64,000 bases of DNA. Source: Methanooceanicella nereidis (GTDB lineage Archaea > Halobacteriota > Methanocellia > Methanocellales > Methanocellaceae). Made by a program: the position numbers and the translations under genes. Of this stretch, positions 1 through 9,037 are shown one piece after another (position 1 is the stretch's first letter; each line of letters opens with the position of its first letter). The notes beneath the pieces were generated by a model, which worked only from the letters and a program-made list of their open reading frames with translations, did no database searches and was not told the DNA's origin. The DNA lies in assembly GCF_021023085.1 (NCBI RefSeq), contig NZ_PGCK01000003.1, positions 186,001 to 250,000 on the forward strand. The letters are read 5' to 3'.

Positions 1-126
1 ATCGTAGATGACGCCAGAAGAACATCGACGATGACCGGCAATTCTTCTCCGCATGCCGCAAACTCGCGCCTGCTCTCGGAGCCTACATGATACCCGGCAC
101 GTATACTCCACTGATATGGGGATCAT
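1..126 (-). CDS. Possible 5' end of a gene running off the left edge, frame uncertain
   Basis: Reading leftwards, two frames stay open to the window edge. One starts with ATG at 126 after a GAGGAT ribosome-site-like sequence, but its product is rich in Arg and Cys and reads like a shadow. The other, open from 122, has no ATG or GTG but reads like protein (it includes GSESRREFAACGEELP and then VIVDVLLASST). A real gene with a frameshift or sequence error near 80-90 would reconcile the two. It would lie downstream of pgk on the same strand. I do not recognise the family. Confidence 0.3.
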   Translation of the reverse strand, partial: MIPISVEYTCRVSCRLREQARVCGMRRRIAGHRRCSSGVIYD

Positions 127-171
127 ATCCTCAGTCCCGAAGCATAGCCACCGGCCCGGTCATCAGGCGGA

Positions 172-1368
172 TCATACCACTATCATTTTTTCCGAAAGCG
201 CCGCTACTCCCGGAAGTGTCTCGCCTGAAAGGAACTTTAAGGTTGCCCCGCCGCCGGTGGAGACGTGTGACATTTTATCTTCCAGCCCCATCTTCGTCAC
301 CGCCTCGACCGTGGAACCGCCACCGATGACAGTAACGGCGTCAAGCTTTGACATTACCGTGGCCATTGCATGCGTCCCGTGTGAAAATTCCTGTATCTCG
401 AACACACCCATCGGGCCATTCCAGAATACTGTTTTACACTCTTTTAAAGCCTGCGAAAAATCAGATATGGTACGCGGACCGATATCAGCGATGGCCCAGC
501 CGTCCGGTATATCGCTCACCGGAACAGTCCGTGTTCCTGAACTGCCATGGATATCTTCAGTGATGACCACATCCACCGGCAAAAAAAGCCTGACATCAAG
601 AGACTTTGCTTTTTCCTTCAGATCCCGGACATATTGCAGCCTGTCATTTTCCACAAGCGATTTCCCGACCCTGTAACCTTCGCTTTTTAAAAATGTCGCA
701 GCCATGCCGCCGCCTATGATCAACAAGTCCACCCTGTTAATGATATTCTCCATGAATCCAAGCTTATCGCTCACTTTCGCCCCACCCATCATCGCGGCAA
801 AAGGCTTCTCAGGTCTTTCCAGAAGCTTTCCAAGCTTTACGAGCTCATTTTCCATTAAAAGCCCTGCAACCGCCGGGAGGTGTTTTGGTATCCCTACTAT
901 TGAAGCGTGCGAACGATGGCTTACGCTGAACGCGTCGTTGACATAGACCTCTCCGAGACGTGAAAGGGCCCTTGCAAAGCCGGGATCGTTCTCTTTCTCA
1001 CCAGGGTGGAAACGCAGGTTCTCGAGCAGTACCACGTCGCCATCATGCATTTTCGACACCGCATTTTCGACATCCGGGCCGATACAATCCTTCATAGCTC
1101 TCACCGGCCTGCTTATCAGCTCTGATAAACGTTTAGCCACTGGCGCCAGCCTCAACGATTCTTCAACCTTACCATGAGGCCGGTCCAGATGTGAGCAAAT
1201 GATGATCTTTGCATGCTTATCTATAAGGTATTTTATTGTCGGAAGGCATGCACGGATACGGGTGTCATCTCCAATAATGCCATCACTGTTCATCGGCACG
1301 TTAAAATCGACCCGTACCAGCACTCTTTTCGAAGTAACATCGATATCTTTCACGGTCTTTATAGTCAT
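172..1368 (-). CDS. pgk: Phosphoglycerate kinase
   Basis: Interconverts 3-phosphoglycerate/ATP and 1,3-bisphosphoglycerate/ADP in the cytoplasm; in a methanogen it mainly serves gluconeogenesis. At 398 residues it has the usual family length. Visible family motifs are VRVDFNVP (18-25), SHLDRP (59-64), the nucleotide-domain GGAKVSDK (195-202), the WNGPMGVFE segment (316-324), and the glycine-rich GGGSTVEAV near 349-357 followed by STGGGA (370-375). It starts at ATG 1368 and transcribes away from the debranching enzyme gene, so the 562-bp gap to the right holds both promoters. Confidence 0.96.
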   Translation of the reverse strand: MTIKTVKDIDVTSKRVLVRVDFNVPMNSDGIIGDDTRIRACLPTIKYLIDKHAKIIICSHLDRPHGKVEESLRLAPVAKRLSELISRPVRAMKDCIGPDVENAVSKMHDGDVVLLENLRFHPGEKENDPGFARALSRLGEVYVNDAFSVSHRSHASIVGIPKHLPAVAGLLMENELVKLGKLLERPEKPFAAMMGGAKVSDKLGFMENIINRVDLLIIGGGMAATFLKSEGYRVGKSLVENDRLQYVRDLKEKAKSLDVRLFLPVDVVITEDIHGSSGTRTVPVSDIPDGWAIADIGPRTISDFSQALKECKTVFWNGPMGVFEIQEFSHGTHAMATVMSKLDAVTVIGGGSTVEAVTKMGLEDKMSHVSTGGGATLKFLSGETLPGVAALSEKMIVV

Positions 1369-1930
1369 CTACATCACCTGGATCTTTTGCGGGACACTCT
1401 TTTCGAGCTTAGTGACTTAAATCGAAGCCATATTGGCCGAATTGTATTATGGACTATAATATCACCGGGCTTTTTCCGCCCCCTCCGGATGACAGTCACA
1501 GAACTAATGCCGCTGCCAGCCGGAAACCCGTTGATTTTAAATGTCCATCGCCATTCCGGCCGCCGTAGTCCATCCCCGTCCCGACCCTGAAACTTAACGT
1601 TCAGCCAGACCTATTTTTCGGGCGATTTCCATGATTCGACCGATTAAGATATTTTGTTGTGTGTATAACTATTTTTATCGCGTTTAGGACAAATGGGGCG
1701 CGGCGGTGTCGTGTCCCTGCCGGTATAATGGCGAGACTAAGCGGGCTGTTCTCAACGAACTATATTTTTTCCGGTTTTCACTCTTAAAATATGATATCGA
1801 TCGGCCAGGGCAGAACGGCTTACAGCTATAGTAAAAGTACGCTGGCAAAACGAAAAAGACATTTAATTCTAAAAATTCATCACATGATTATCAATCGCCG
1901 GATATTGCTGTCCGGCCCGGGGATGTTACG
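1369..1930. other. Divergent intergenic region, no gene seen
   Basis: These 562 bases separate the divergent pgk and debranching enzyme genes. Short open frames across it read like non-coding shadow. I see no tRNA fold, no clear inverted repeat and no tandem repeat. The right half is AT-rich (around 1640-1680 and 1765-1790) and should hold the promoters of both genes. Confidence 0.5.
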
Positions 1931-4087
1931 ATGGGCCAGAGTAAGATCACACTTAAAAAGCATACGAAGTCTACGAATATCATGGGTGCGCTTGTCATCC
2001 GTGAGAATAATCTGACGATGGTCACCCGTCCGAACTGCAATATACCTGTCATGAATAATTATGGCTATGGCATCTATTATAACGACTGCCGCTTCCTTAG
2101 CGGATACGTATTGAAGATCAACGGAAAACGAATGACAGAGATACTCTCGAGCGATCAAAACAATTATGAATCCACGATCTATCTGACCAATCCGGATTTT
2201 TATGACCGTGAGGGTAACATGGTCAGTAAGGAGACGCTAAGCATAATCAGGAACGTGGTCATACCCGGATGTGTGGTCGAGACTATCACGATGAATAATT
2301 TTAATGAGTTCACCGTTGCGATCGACCTGACCCTGGAGCTAGCCGCTGACTTTAACGATATATTTACCGTGAGGGGGATGACCGAGGTCGCGGATGGCAG
2401 CCTGATGCCGGTGAGCTATGATGGGAAAACATTGATCCTGTCCTACCAGGGACGTGACGGGCACAGGAGGAGCACGAAGGCACGATTCTACCCCGAGCCC
2501 ACGACCGTCAACGAAGGATTGTGCACTTTTTCCCTTGACCTGAAACCGCGCTTCTCTCAGGAAATAGTCATCAGCATATCCGTCGAGGACGCGCCCCCGG
2601 AGGGCGGTCATGATAAACCGCCGAGCGCAGGCATAGATAAAATGCTGGAGAGAATAGAAAGCTCCTACATGAAAGTGGCGGACCATACGCGGAATTTCCT
2701 GACCGATAACAGCCTTTTCAACAGGGTCCTGCTTCGTTCGATGCTCGACCTCCGGATGATGCACATGAGCAAAGATGGAGACACGTTTTACTCGGCCGGA
2801 GTGCCCTGGTACGATACTTTATTCGGCCGGGACAGCATCATCTCGGCCATCCAGGTACTTCCCTATCATACGGATGTCGTCAAGGGTACGCTGAGGCTGC
2901 TGGCACGTTACCAGGGAAAAGCATGGGATGACTGGCAGGATGAACAGCCGGGCAGGATACTGCACGAGCTCAGGGTCGGGGAAAAGGCCAACCTGAACAT
3001 GATCCCCCAAACACCCTACTATGGCAGCGTGGACGCAACCCCCCTGTTTTTAATATTGATGGCAGATTACGTGGACTGGACAGGCGATATCGGGCTATTC
3101 AACGAGCTTATACCCAACGTGGACGCCGCTCTCGCATGGATCGATAATTCGGACCTGGCAGGTAACGGGTTCCTTTCTTATGCTGCCAGGTCGAAGTCCG
3201 GGCTGTATAACCAGGGGTGGAAGGACTCGTGGGACGCTGTCATGCATTCGGACGGCTCGCTGGCCCGGAGCCCGATAGCTCTGGCGGAAGTGCAGGGCTA
3301 TGTCTACATGGCAAAAATGCGTATTGCCGACCTATATGAAAAAATTGACAGAAAGGACGACGCGAACCGGCTCAGGAGCGAGGCGGCGGATCTGAAGAAG
3401 AGGTTCAACGAAAGTTTCTGGATAGACGAAAAGGGCTTCTTTGCGATGGCTATCGATCCCGGCGGAAAGTGCGATGTCATATCCTCTAACCCGGCACAGT
3501 GCCTGTGGTCAGGGATCGTCGATAAAAAATATGCCCGGCAAGTTGCTGACAGGATGTTCGAGCCGGACATGTTCACCGGCTGGGGTATACGCACGCTCTC
3601 AACGAAGGAAGTCCGCTACAACCCGCTGGGATACCACATCGGGACCGTCTGGCCTCACGATAACTCCATAATCGCATGCGGCCTGTACAAGTACGGGTAT
3701 AATGACAGGTTTTCCGAACTTTTTACTGCCATGTACGAGGCGGCCAGCGCATATACGCTGTTCCGTTTACCGGAGCTTTTCGGAGGGTTCGACCGGGGCA
3801 AACACAACGTGCCCATAAAGTACCCGGTCGCCTGCAGTCCGCAGGCATGGTCGTCCGGCACGATACCGCACATGCTCATGGCTTCACTTGGTTTTCGGCC
3901 TGATGCCCTGAATCACCGGCTTACTCTGGTGGACCCGTATCTCCCGTCGTGGCTGAACCTTGTCAATATCATAAACCTGAGAGTAGGTGACTCTTTTATC
4001 GATCTGATATTTCAGCGAAGGATAACCGGCACTCTCGTCGACGTGGTGAAAAAAAGCGGGGATATCAAGGTACTGGTGGAATACTGA
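1931..4087 (+). CDS. Glycogen debranching enzyme / amylo-alpha-1,6-glucosidase
   Basis: Predicted to hydrolyse alpha-1,6 branch points of glycogen-like alpha-glucan in the cytoplasm. The 718 residues split into an N-terminal beta-sandwich domain (about 15-220, debranching-enzyme N-terminal type) and a C-terminal (alpha/alpha)6 domain (about 255-715) of the amylo-alpha-1,6-glucosidase family (GH133). Recognisable stretches are PWYDTLFGRDS (292-302), QGWKDSWDAV (428-437), DGSLARSPIALAEVQGY (441-457) and GTVWPHDNSI near 570. The GH15 and GT4 genes at 50-53 kb are likely functional partners in storage-polysaccharide turnover. ATG 1931 follows GGGGATG. Confidence 0.9.
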   Translation: MGQSKITLKKHTKSTNIMGALVIRENNLTMVTRPNCNIPVMNNYGYGIYYNDCRFLSGYVLKINGKRMTEILSSDQNNYESTIYLTNPDFYDREGNMVSKETLSIIRNVVIPGCVVETITMNNFNEFTVAIDLTLELAADFNDIFTVRGMTEVADGSLMPVSYDGKTLILSYQGRDGHRRSTKARFYPEPTTVNEGLCTFSLDLKPRFSQEIVISISVEDAPPEGGHDKPPSAGIDKMLERIESSYMKVADHTRNFLTDNSLFNRVLLRSMLDLRMMHMSKDGDTFYSAGVPWYDTLFGRDSIISAIQVLPYHTDVVKGTLRLLARYQGKAWDDWQDEQPGRILHELRVGEKANLNMIPQTPYYGSVDATPLFLILMADYVDWTGDIGLFNELIPNVDAALAWIDNSDLAGNGFLSYAARSKSGLYNQGWKDSWDAVMHSDGSLARSPIALAEVQGYVYMAKMRIADLYEKIDRKDDANRLRSEAADLKKRFNESFWIDEKGFFAMAIDPGGKCDVISSNPAQCLWSGIVDKKYARQVADRMFEPDMFTGWGIRTLSTKEVRYNPLGYHIGTVWPHDNSIIACGLYKYGYNDRFSELFTAMYEAASAYTLFRLPELFGGFDRGKHNVPIKYPVACSPQAWSSGTIPHMLMASLGFRPDALNHRLTLVDPYLPSWLNLVNIINLRVGDSFIDLIFQRRITGTLVDVVKKSGDIKVLVEY

Positions 4088-4200
4088 CCCGGCATCTTGC
4101 CTATTACTTTTAACGGACATCACGCTAATATAAAACTACTACAAGGGGCCAGAGTACGTATTCGTTTAGGGGAATAAAAATATAAAAAATAGTTCGTATG

Positions 4201-4590
4201 TTATTCGAAGTCTCCTTTCATGCCGAAATACCATTTGAACACAATGATCAAGACGCTCATCATTATCATCACGATCATCAGTGCCTGCATCCCTGTCAGG
4301 CTTATAATGCCGAAGTAATCGGCCCATACCAGTATACAAATGGATATGAACGTTATGAACCATGAATAGCTCATGGCCGTCGATGAGATCCTTTTCGTTC
4401 TTTCGTCGGCATCGACCGTTTCGCCGTTCTTGAATATGTAGTAGACATTGAATATTATGAGCATTATGCCCGCGTTAAACAGAGATATGAATATGATCAT
4501 ATCCGCGGACGGATAATACATTTTTATCAGTATGCTTAACAGTAAAGCTGCCACACCTGCCATAAGGCCTATCCTGTGTCTGTTCTTCAT
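4201..4590 (-). CDS. Small four-helix membrane protein, DUF2178-like
   Basis: About 129 residues in four predicted transmembrane segments in two hairpins, joined by a charged loop containing DADERTKRIS, which is typical of DUF2178-type proteins that often sit with XRE regulators and ABC exporters. The function is unknown. I prefer ATG 4590 over GTG 4596 because GAGGTGA lies about six bases upstream of the ATG. It is the third gene of the ABC exporter operon (ATPase, permease, this gene), so an accessory role for that exporter is a reasonable inference. Confidence 0.7.
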   Translation of the reverse strand: MKNRHRIGLMAGVAALLLSILIKMYYPSADMIIFISLFNAGIMLIIFNVYYIFKNGETVDADERTKRISSTAMSYSWFITFISICILVWADYFGIISLTGMQALMIVMIMMSVLIIVFKWYFGMKGDFE

Positions 4591-4633
4591 AGTCACTCAC
4601 CTCAGGATCATGAACGGATCGAAGGTTTTGCCT

Positions 4634-5383
4634 TCAATCCAGAATAAGTTTCGAACGCCGGAACCTTGCTATCCCGAGCCCGATGAATATCACGTCCATC
4701 ACAACAAGTATGGCCACTGCCGCCACGACTATCTCGGTCATGCCAATGCTCATCAGTATCTCGGTCAGCTTTACCAGATACTCTTCCGGAAGATTGGGGA
4801 GCAGGACGATGGCGCCGAATGGTATCGCGGCGATACCGAATATCGCGATGCTCAGCTTTTGCTGTGCCTCTTTGACCGTGGCTGCCCTGAGCGATACGAG
4901 TACTCCCACCGATCCCATCAGCCCGCTTATAAGCAAGCTTAATACAAGTATAGACAGGGCTGTTTCCGGGGCGTACATTAGAATGCTGCCGCTCCAGTGG
5001 GCTATGTTGATCGTAAGGATACCGATGATCAGGCATGCTATCGTGAATCCCCAGCCATAAAGGACTGCGGCACCGATCTTCCCGAACAGTATAGCACGGT
5101 CCGGTAATCTGCTTGCTAGGAGGGTCTCTAATGTATGTCTCTCACGCTCTCCTGCGAACGAGTCCGTCACGACTCCCATGACCAGCAGCAGCGGTACCCA
5201 TAGCCATGACAGCATCATGACCGGCGAATCGACCATTGTAGGCCCGTACTGCAAAGGTAAAAAGACGCCGAATACTGTCACGAATATCAGAAGTCCGGTA
5301 ATGCCGCCCTTGAAGCCCCCTCCGCGCGCGAAGAAAAGCTCTTTCCACTCTTTCCAGATTATCGTTGAAATATCCTGTATCAT
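4634..5383 (-). CDS. ABC-2 type transporter permease
   Basis: Membrane half of an exporter whose ATPase is encoded immediately upstream; the start ATG overlaps the ATPase stop (ATGA at 5380-5383). The 249 residues hold about six transmembrane helices. After the second comes a cytoplasmic segment with SFAGERERHTLETLLASR, the hallmark coupling loop of ABC-2 permeases. It resembles NosY/NatB-like proteins. The substrate cannot be inferred. Confidence 0.88.
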   Translation of the reverse strand: MIQDISTIIWKEWKELFFARGGGFKGGITGLLIFVTVFGVFLPLQYGPTMVDSPVMMLSWLWVPLLLVMGVVTDSFAGERERHTLETLLASRLPDRAILFGKIGAAVLYGWGFTIACLIIGILTINIAHWSGSILMYAPETALSILVLSLLISGLMGSVGVLVSLRAATVKEAQQKLSIAIFGIAAIPFGAIVLLPNLPEEYLVKLTEILMSIGMTEIVVAAVAILVVMDVIFIGLGIARFRRSKLILD

Positions 5384-6312
5384 TCTTCGACCTCCATCAT
5401 CGCGAGGAAAGCATCCTCCAGGCTGGCGGTCCCTTTCCGCACTTCCTCGATCTCGCCCCCGGCACTGACTATCGCACTGACGAGGCCTGATGTCGCAGCA
5501 TCCTTGTTCAGGGAGACGACAAGTCTGTCATTCATCATTTCCACAGATGCGACTTCCGGTCTTGACCTGATACTGCTCATCACAATATCATTGAAGCCGC
5601 GTCCGACGATCTCGACCTGCGGCGAGCCTGTCCTTGCTCTCAGCTCGTCAGGATGGCCCACAGCTATAAGTTTTCCTTTGTTTATCACGCCGACCTTTTT
5701 ACAGAGCCTTTCAGCCTCCACAAGATTATGGGTGGTCAGGAATACTGTGACACCCTCACTTTTCACGAGCCTGTCGAGATCATCGCGCAAGCCTGATGCA
5801 GCTATCGGATCAAGGCCTGCAGTGGGCTCGTCAAGAAAAAGCAGCGAAGGGCGGTGAAGCATAGCCCTGGACACGGCCAGCTTTTGTTTCATGCCGCGGC
5901 TCCAGTTGCCCACTTTTTCCCCGCGTCTATCCCAGAGGTTCATGTGGGTGAGCAGTTCTTTTATACGCTCTTTTCTCTCTTGTGCGGGCATTTTCCATAC
6001 TTTTCCATAGAATTCAAGGTTATCCTCGGCACTAAGCCTCTCATATAACCCGTTAAACTCAAGCAGCGCGCCCGATCTGGCCCGTATCTCGTCGGCTTGC
6101 TTCATAGTGTCGAACCCGAGCACTTTAGCGCTGCCTGTCGACGGTTCCAGGAGCCCGAGCAGCAGTCTTATCATGGTAGTCTTGCCGCTTCCGTTCGGCC
6201 CAAGAAAACCGAACACTATCCCCGAGGGTACCTCAAGGGTCACTTCATTAACTGCTCTGATATTCTTGAAATCACGCGTAAGGGCATCCGTATGAATAGC
6301 AATGTTACTCAT
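5380..6312 (-). CDS. ABC transporter ATP-binding protein
   Basis: A 310-residue ATPase for the adjacent ABC-2 permease. Walker A is GPNGSGKTT, the signature region is NWSRGMKQKL (a variant of LSGGQ with WSRGM), and Walker B is LLFLDEPTAGLD followed by the switch TTH. The C-terminal ~80 residues form the regulatory tail seen in drug/Na+ exporter-type ATPases. The start is set at ATG 6312 because GAGGT lies four bases before it; an upstream in-frame ATG at 6345 lacks such a site. It is divergent from the XRE regulator across an operator-rich gap. Confidence 0.92.
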   Translation of the reverse strand: MSNIAIHTDALTRDFKNIRAVNEVTLEVPSGIVFGFLGPNGSGKTTMIRLLLGLLEPSTGSAKVLGFDTMKQADEIRARSGALLEFNGLYERLSAEDNLEFYGKVWKMPAQERKERIKELLTHMNLWDRRGEKVGNWSRGMKQKLAVSRAMLHRPSLLFLDEPTAGLDPIAASGLRDDLDRLVKSEGVTVFLTTHNLVEAERLCKKVGVINKGKLIAVGHPDELRARTGSPQVEIVGRGFNDIVMSSIRSRPEVASVEMMNDRLVVSLNKDAATSGLVSAIVSAGGEIEEVRKGTASLEDAFLAMMEVEE

Positions 6313-6861
6313 TTCTACCTCGTCTCTTAACATCCGGTGATGCAAATCCCTGCAGGATCGATATTCAGTTATTCTTTCACCTGACTAAATCCTTTCCCGG
6401 CCGGGGCTTTATACTATAGTTATATATCTGTAACAATTTGTTGATTATTTCTAACAACCAGTTACTTATTCCTAACATACCATATATTAAACTTACGATT
6501 ACCAATTGTATTGGCCATAATATGGTAAGTGTTATATACCTTAATGTTATATTTATATAACATAAAGTTAAATATTTTTAACATAACATAAAGTAATGAT
6601 CCATATGGCACACTAACGAATAATGAGGAAAAATATAAGCAGGCTTACAATGGACGGTAAAAACCTTCGGAAAAAGTGATCGGACACCAGGTAATGCGTT
6701 AGCGGTCGACCGATAATCTATATATATTGATGTGTTACAATTTCATAACAAAATGTTACAATTAAGCAACATCTCATAATTGACGCCAGATGGGCCGGCA
6801 TTGGTAATATTTCGGCGACTGCAAACGATCTTACATAAACATGTATCCATAGTGAGATAAA
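6313..6861. promoter_or_regulatory. AT-rich divergent control region with repeated TGTTA/TAACA sites
   Basis: This 549-bp gap separates the ABC exporter operon from the XRE regulator. It holds a perfect palindrome ATGTTATA-N4-TATAACAT at 6544-6563, several single TAACA/TGTTA half-sites between 6430 and 6590, and two direct copies of TGTTACAATT at 6733 and 6754, exactly 21 bp apart, on one DNA face. A TATA-like stretch (CTATATATATTG, 6718-6729) lies just upstream of the second cluster. The likely reading is operators for the regulator encoded at 6862, controlling both directions. No gene is visible inside. Confidence 0.6.
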
Positions 6862-7086
6862 ATGAGGACAAGGATCAAGGAGTTCAGGGCCAGGCATGAC
6901 CTGACGCAGGAAGATCTTGCGAAGAAGGTAGGCGTGAGAAGAGAGACTATAGTATTTCTCGAAAAGGGCAGGTATAATCCCTCTTTAAAACTGGCACATG
7001 ATATTGCTAAAGCCCTCCATTCTTCTATAGATGAACTATTTATTTTTGAAGAGGATGAGGGAAAAGAGACAACTACGGATAACTAG
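6862..7086 (+). CDS. XRE-family helix-turn-helix regulator
   Basis: A 74-residue DNA-binding protein that is almost entirely one Cro/CI-type helix-turn-helix (residues about 3-60), including [21 protein letters not shown] and the downstream [12 protein letters not shown] helix, then a short acidic tail. It belongs to the short YozG-like regulators that often accompany DUF2178 proteins and ABC exporters. Its position opposite the exporter operon, over an operator-rich gap, suggests that it controls that operon and itself. The start ATG follows GTGAG. Confidence 0.87.
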   Translation: MRTRIKEFRARHDLTQEDLAKKVGVRRETIVFLEKGRYNPSLKLAHDIAKALHSSIDELFIFEEDEGKETTTDN

Positions 7087-7181
7087 GTCCTCTTTAGTAT
7101 TGGCTATTACGACCATTATTACCGATAATATTAGAAATAAAAATGGTCATTATAAAATATTTCGATAGCCATATTTTTATA

Positions 7182-7202
7182 GTACCTATTACTAATAGGT
7201 AC
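7182..7202. promoter_or_regulatory. Perfect palindrome between TATA box and mptD
   Basis: GTACCTATT-ACT-AATAGGTAC is a perfect 9-bp inverted repeat with a 3-bp centre. It lies immediately after a TATA-like ATTTTTATAG (7173-7182) and 26 bp before the mptD start, so it covers the expected transcription start. This is the classic place for an archaeal repressor operator; the regulator is not identified. Confidence 0.5.
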
Positions 7203-7228
7203 ATACCCACAAAAGTGGAGAGTTTAAA

Positions 7229-7573
7229 ATGACTATAACTGCCAGGGATAACGCTGTGTTTGAGGCGGGCATAAAGCTCGGCGCGCTTTACCATCAGTTC
7301 GTCGGCTCACCAGTGAGCCTTCGGACTGCCGAAAGCCTGGAAAAAGCGATCTCCGAAAGTATATCCGTACAGCCATATGTTAAAAGCATCTCAGTATCGA
7401 TAAACAGAAAAATGATAGAAGAAAACCTGAGTTCGTTCGGCTATACGGAGCTTAAAGGCCCAATGCTGGATGTCGATGCCGTCATAAAATACCCGGGTTA
7501 TGAGGTAAACGTCGGTATCGCTTACAAAGACGGGTATCCCCTGATGTTTATCAAAGAAATAAGGGAGGCATAA
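7229..7573 (+). CDS. mptD: Archaeal dihydroneopterin aldolase (MptD family)
   Basis: Cleaves 7,8-dihydroneopterin to 6-hydroxymethyl-7,8-dihydropterin and glycolaldehyde in tetrahydromethanopterin biosynthesis. The 114-residue length fits this archaeal family (DUF372), and the N-terminal signature EAGIKLGALYHQFVGSPV (12-29) is strongly conserved in it. The family is unrelated to bacterial FolB. A GGAGAG sequence precedes ATG 7229. The gene is followed after one base by a Yip1-type membrane protein gene, and a perfect palindrome sits over its likely transcription start. Confidence 0.87.
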   Translation: MTITARDNAVFEAGIKLGALYHQFVGSPVSLRTAESLEKAISESISVQPYVKSISVSINRKMIEENLSSFGYTELKGPMLDVDAVIKYPGYEVNVGIAYKDGYPLMFIKEIREA

Positions 7574-7574
7574 T

Positions 7575-8240
7575 ATGAACTTTAATGAAAGGATCATCGG
7601 CATGTTCACAAAGCCGGACGAAACGATAAAGGACATCATAAAAGAGCCGCGCATCGAGGAAGCACTTGTGGTAGTCGGCGTTTACGCGATCTTTGCGATG
7701 ATAGTCGCATATATCTCCGCTTCTCATATCAATTACATATATGATATGCCCGGTATGAGTGACATGGGTGCCCTGAGGACCATCACGACCATAACGTCAC
7801 TGGTCTTTGGTTTCCTGACCCCGATCATAGGGTGGCCTATCGTGACCGGCATACTCCACCTGTTCTCGATGGTGTTCGGAGGCGACGGTAAGTTCTATCC
7901 AAACATGCTTACAGCTATCGGATATACCGACGTCGTGAAGATAATATTCGTGATAGTATCTATCATACTGTTAACTCAGACGCCGTATGTCACACTGGAG
8001 ATATCCCAGTCCAATCCCACCGGGACCATCAGCGCGCTGAATGAGCTTTACGGGAACGTCTTCTATATCGCGAGCACCATAGTGGGCTTACTGGGATTGC
8101 TCTGGTCCTGCTGGCTCGGCGTCCTGGCGATAAAGAACGGCGAGAAGCTAAGCATGACGCAGGCGCTGATCGTGGTCGGCGTGCCGCTGGTACTCTACCT
8201 GGCCTTCACATATGGCGGAATGCTGCTAACGGCTCTCTAA
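7575..8240 (+). CDS. Yip1-domain multi-pass membrane protein
   Basis: A 221-residue protein with about five predicted transmembrane helices (roughly 30-50, 72-98, 118-140, 155-178 and 195-218) and a short cytoplasmic N terminus. The spacing of helices and the GWPIVTGILHLFSMVFGG segment match archaeal Yip1-family proteins. The function is unknown. It begins one base after the mptD stop, so the two are cotranscribed, though a direct link to pterin synthesis is only a possibility. A stem-loop and T-run terminator follow it. Confidence 0.75.
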   Translation: MNFNERIIGMFTKPDETIKDIIKEPRIEEALVVVGVYAIFAMIVAYISASHINYIYDMPGMSDMGALRTITTITSLVFGFLTPIIGWPIVTGILHLFSMVFGGDGKFYPNMLTAIGYTDVVKIIFVIVSIILLTQTPYVTLEISQSNPTGTISALNELYGNVFYIASTIVGLLGLLWSCWLGVLAIKNGEKLSMTQALIVVGVPLVLYLAFTYGGMLLTAL

Positions 8241-8265
8241 ACCCCGGTCTCTTATAGACCTAAGT

Positions 8266-8296
8266 CCGGCGGTCGTGCCGGGCTACATTTTTTTTA
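8266..8296 (+). terminator. Stem-loop terminator after the mptD operon
   Basis: CCGGC (8266-8270) pairs with GCCGG (8277-8281) around a six-base loop and is followed by a run of eight T at 8288-8295. It sits 26 bp after the Yip1 gene stop, in the sense strand. Confidence 0.6.
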
Positions 8297-8343
8297 TCTT
8301 CAAGCTGAAAGATTTTTCACTTAATACGGCTTATCCATATACT

Positions 8344-8895
8344 ATGGGCATTGAACAGTCTATAGAAGAGATCGCCGCTTACTATCCTGAGGACGTCGCA
8401 GTCCCGCTGATCCTGGCGAGGCTGGATAATGAGTATACGGCTCTCGAAAATGCAATGAAAGATATTCGTGAGAGGTACCTTAAGCTGGACGTCGACGACC
8501 CTGCCATGCAAAATGATATCGCCGACCTTCGCCTGAAAGCCGTAGATGCCTACAAGCCTGCATACCGGATAGAAAGTTTTCTCACCGAGAAAATGGGGGT
8601 TGACATCAGTAAGTTCATGCCAGAATACGAAGGCGATCATAATATATCGGCAGTAAAAGAGAAAGGATGGGAACTTTCTTTCGTGACACTGAAGGAGAAC
8701 GCCATGCGGACTCTCGGCGGCCATTGTAACATTATCGGCGATATGGTGCTGCTCGAAAGAAAACTTTACCACCATACTTATCTTGCAGCGGTCATGAAAC
8801 CCACAATATGCGACACTGCAGAAAAAGGCGAAACGTGCATCGAATACGATTCAGAGACCATTGTTTTTGAAGAGGACATCGTCGATCAGCTATAA
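8344..8895 (+). CDS. Hypothetical soluble protein
   Basis: About 183 residues when started at ATG 8344; an upstream in-frame GTG (8275) lies inside the preceding terminator, so I do not use it. The protein is acidic and mainly helical, and ends with a segment carrying two Cys (ICDTAEKGETC) after a His-rich ERKLYHHTYL. I do not recognise the family. It has its own AT-rich upstream region and faces no obvious partner. Confidence 0.65.
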   Translation: MGIEQSIEEIAAYYPEDVAVPLILARLDNEYTALENAMKDIRERYLKLDVDDPAMQNDIADLRLKAVDAYKPAYRIESFLTEKMGVDISKFMPEYEGDHNISAVKEKGWELSFVTLKENAMRTLGGHCNIIGDMVLLERKLYHHTYLAAVMKPTICDTAEKGETCIEYDSETIVFEEDIVDQL

Positions 8896-9037
8896 CGGCA
8901 CTTATAGGCCATGCCCTTGACCATAAAGTATTAGTATAGTTCAAAATAAAATTTACTTTTAAAATTAGCCATATTAAACTAAAAATGACTGTATCGCTGC
9001 TGTAATTAATATTATAATTCTATTAATGTGGGTAAAT

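Noticed and set aside
53-676. Long open frame on the plus strand antisense to pgk
   Set aside because: Overlaps the strongly supported pgk gene and has Ser/Thr/Pro-rich shadow composition.
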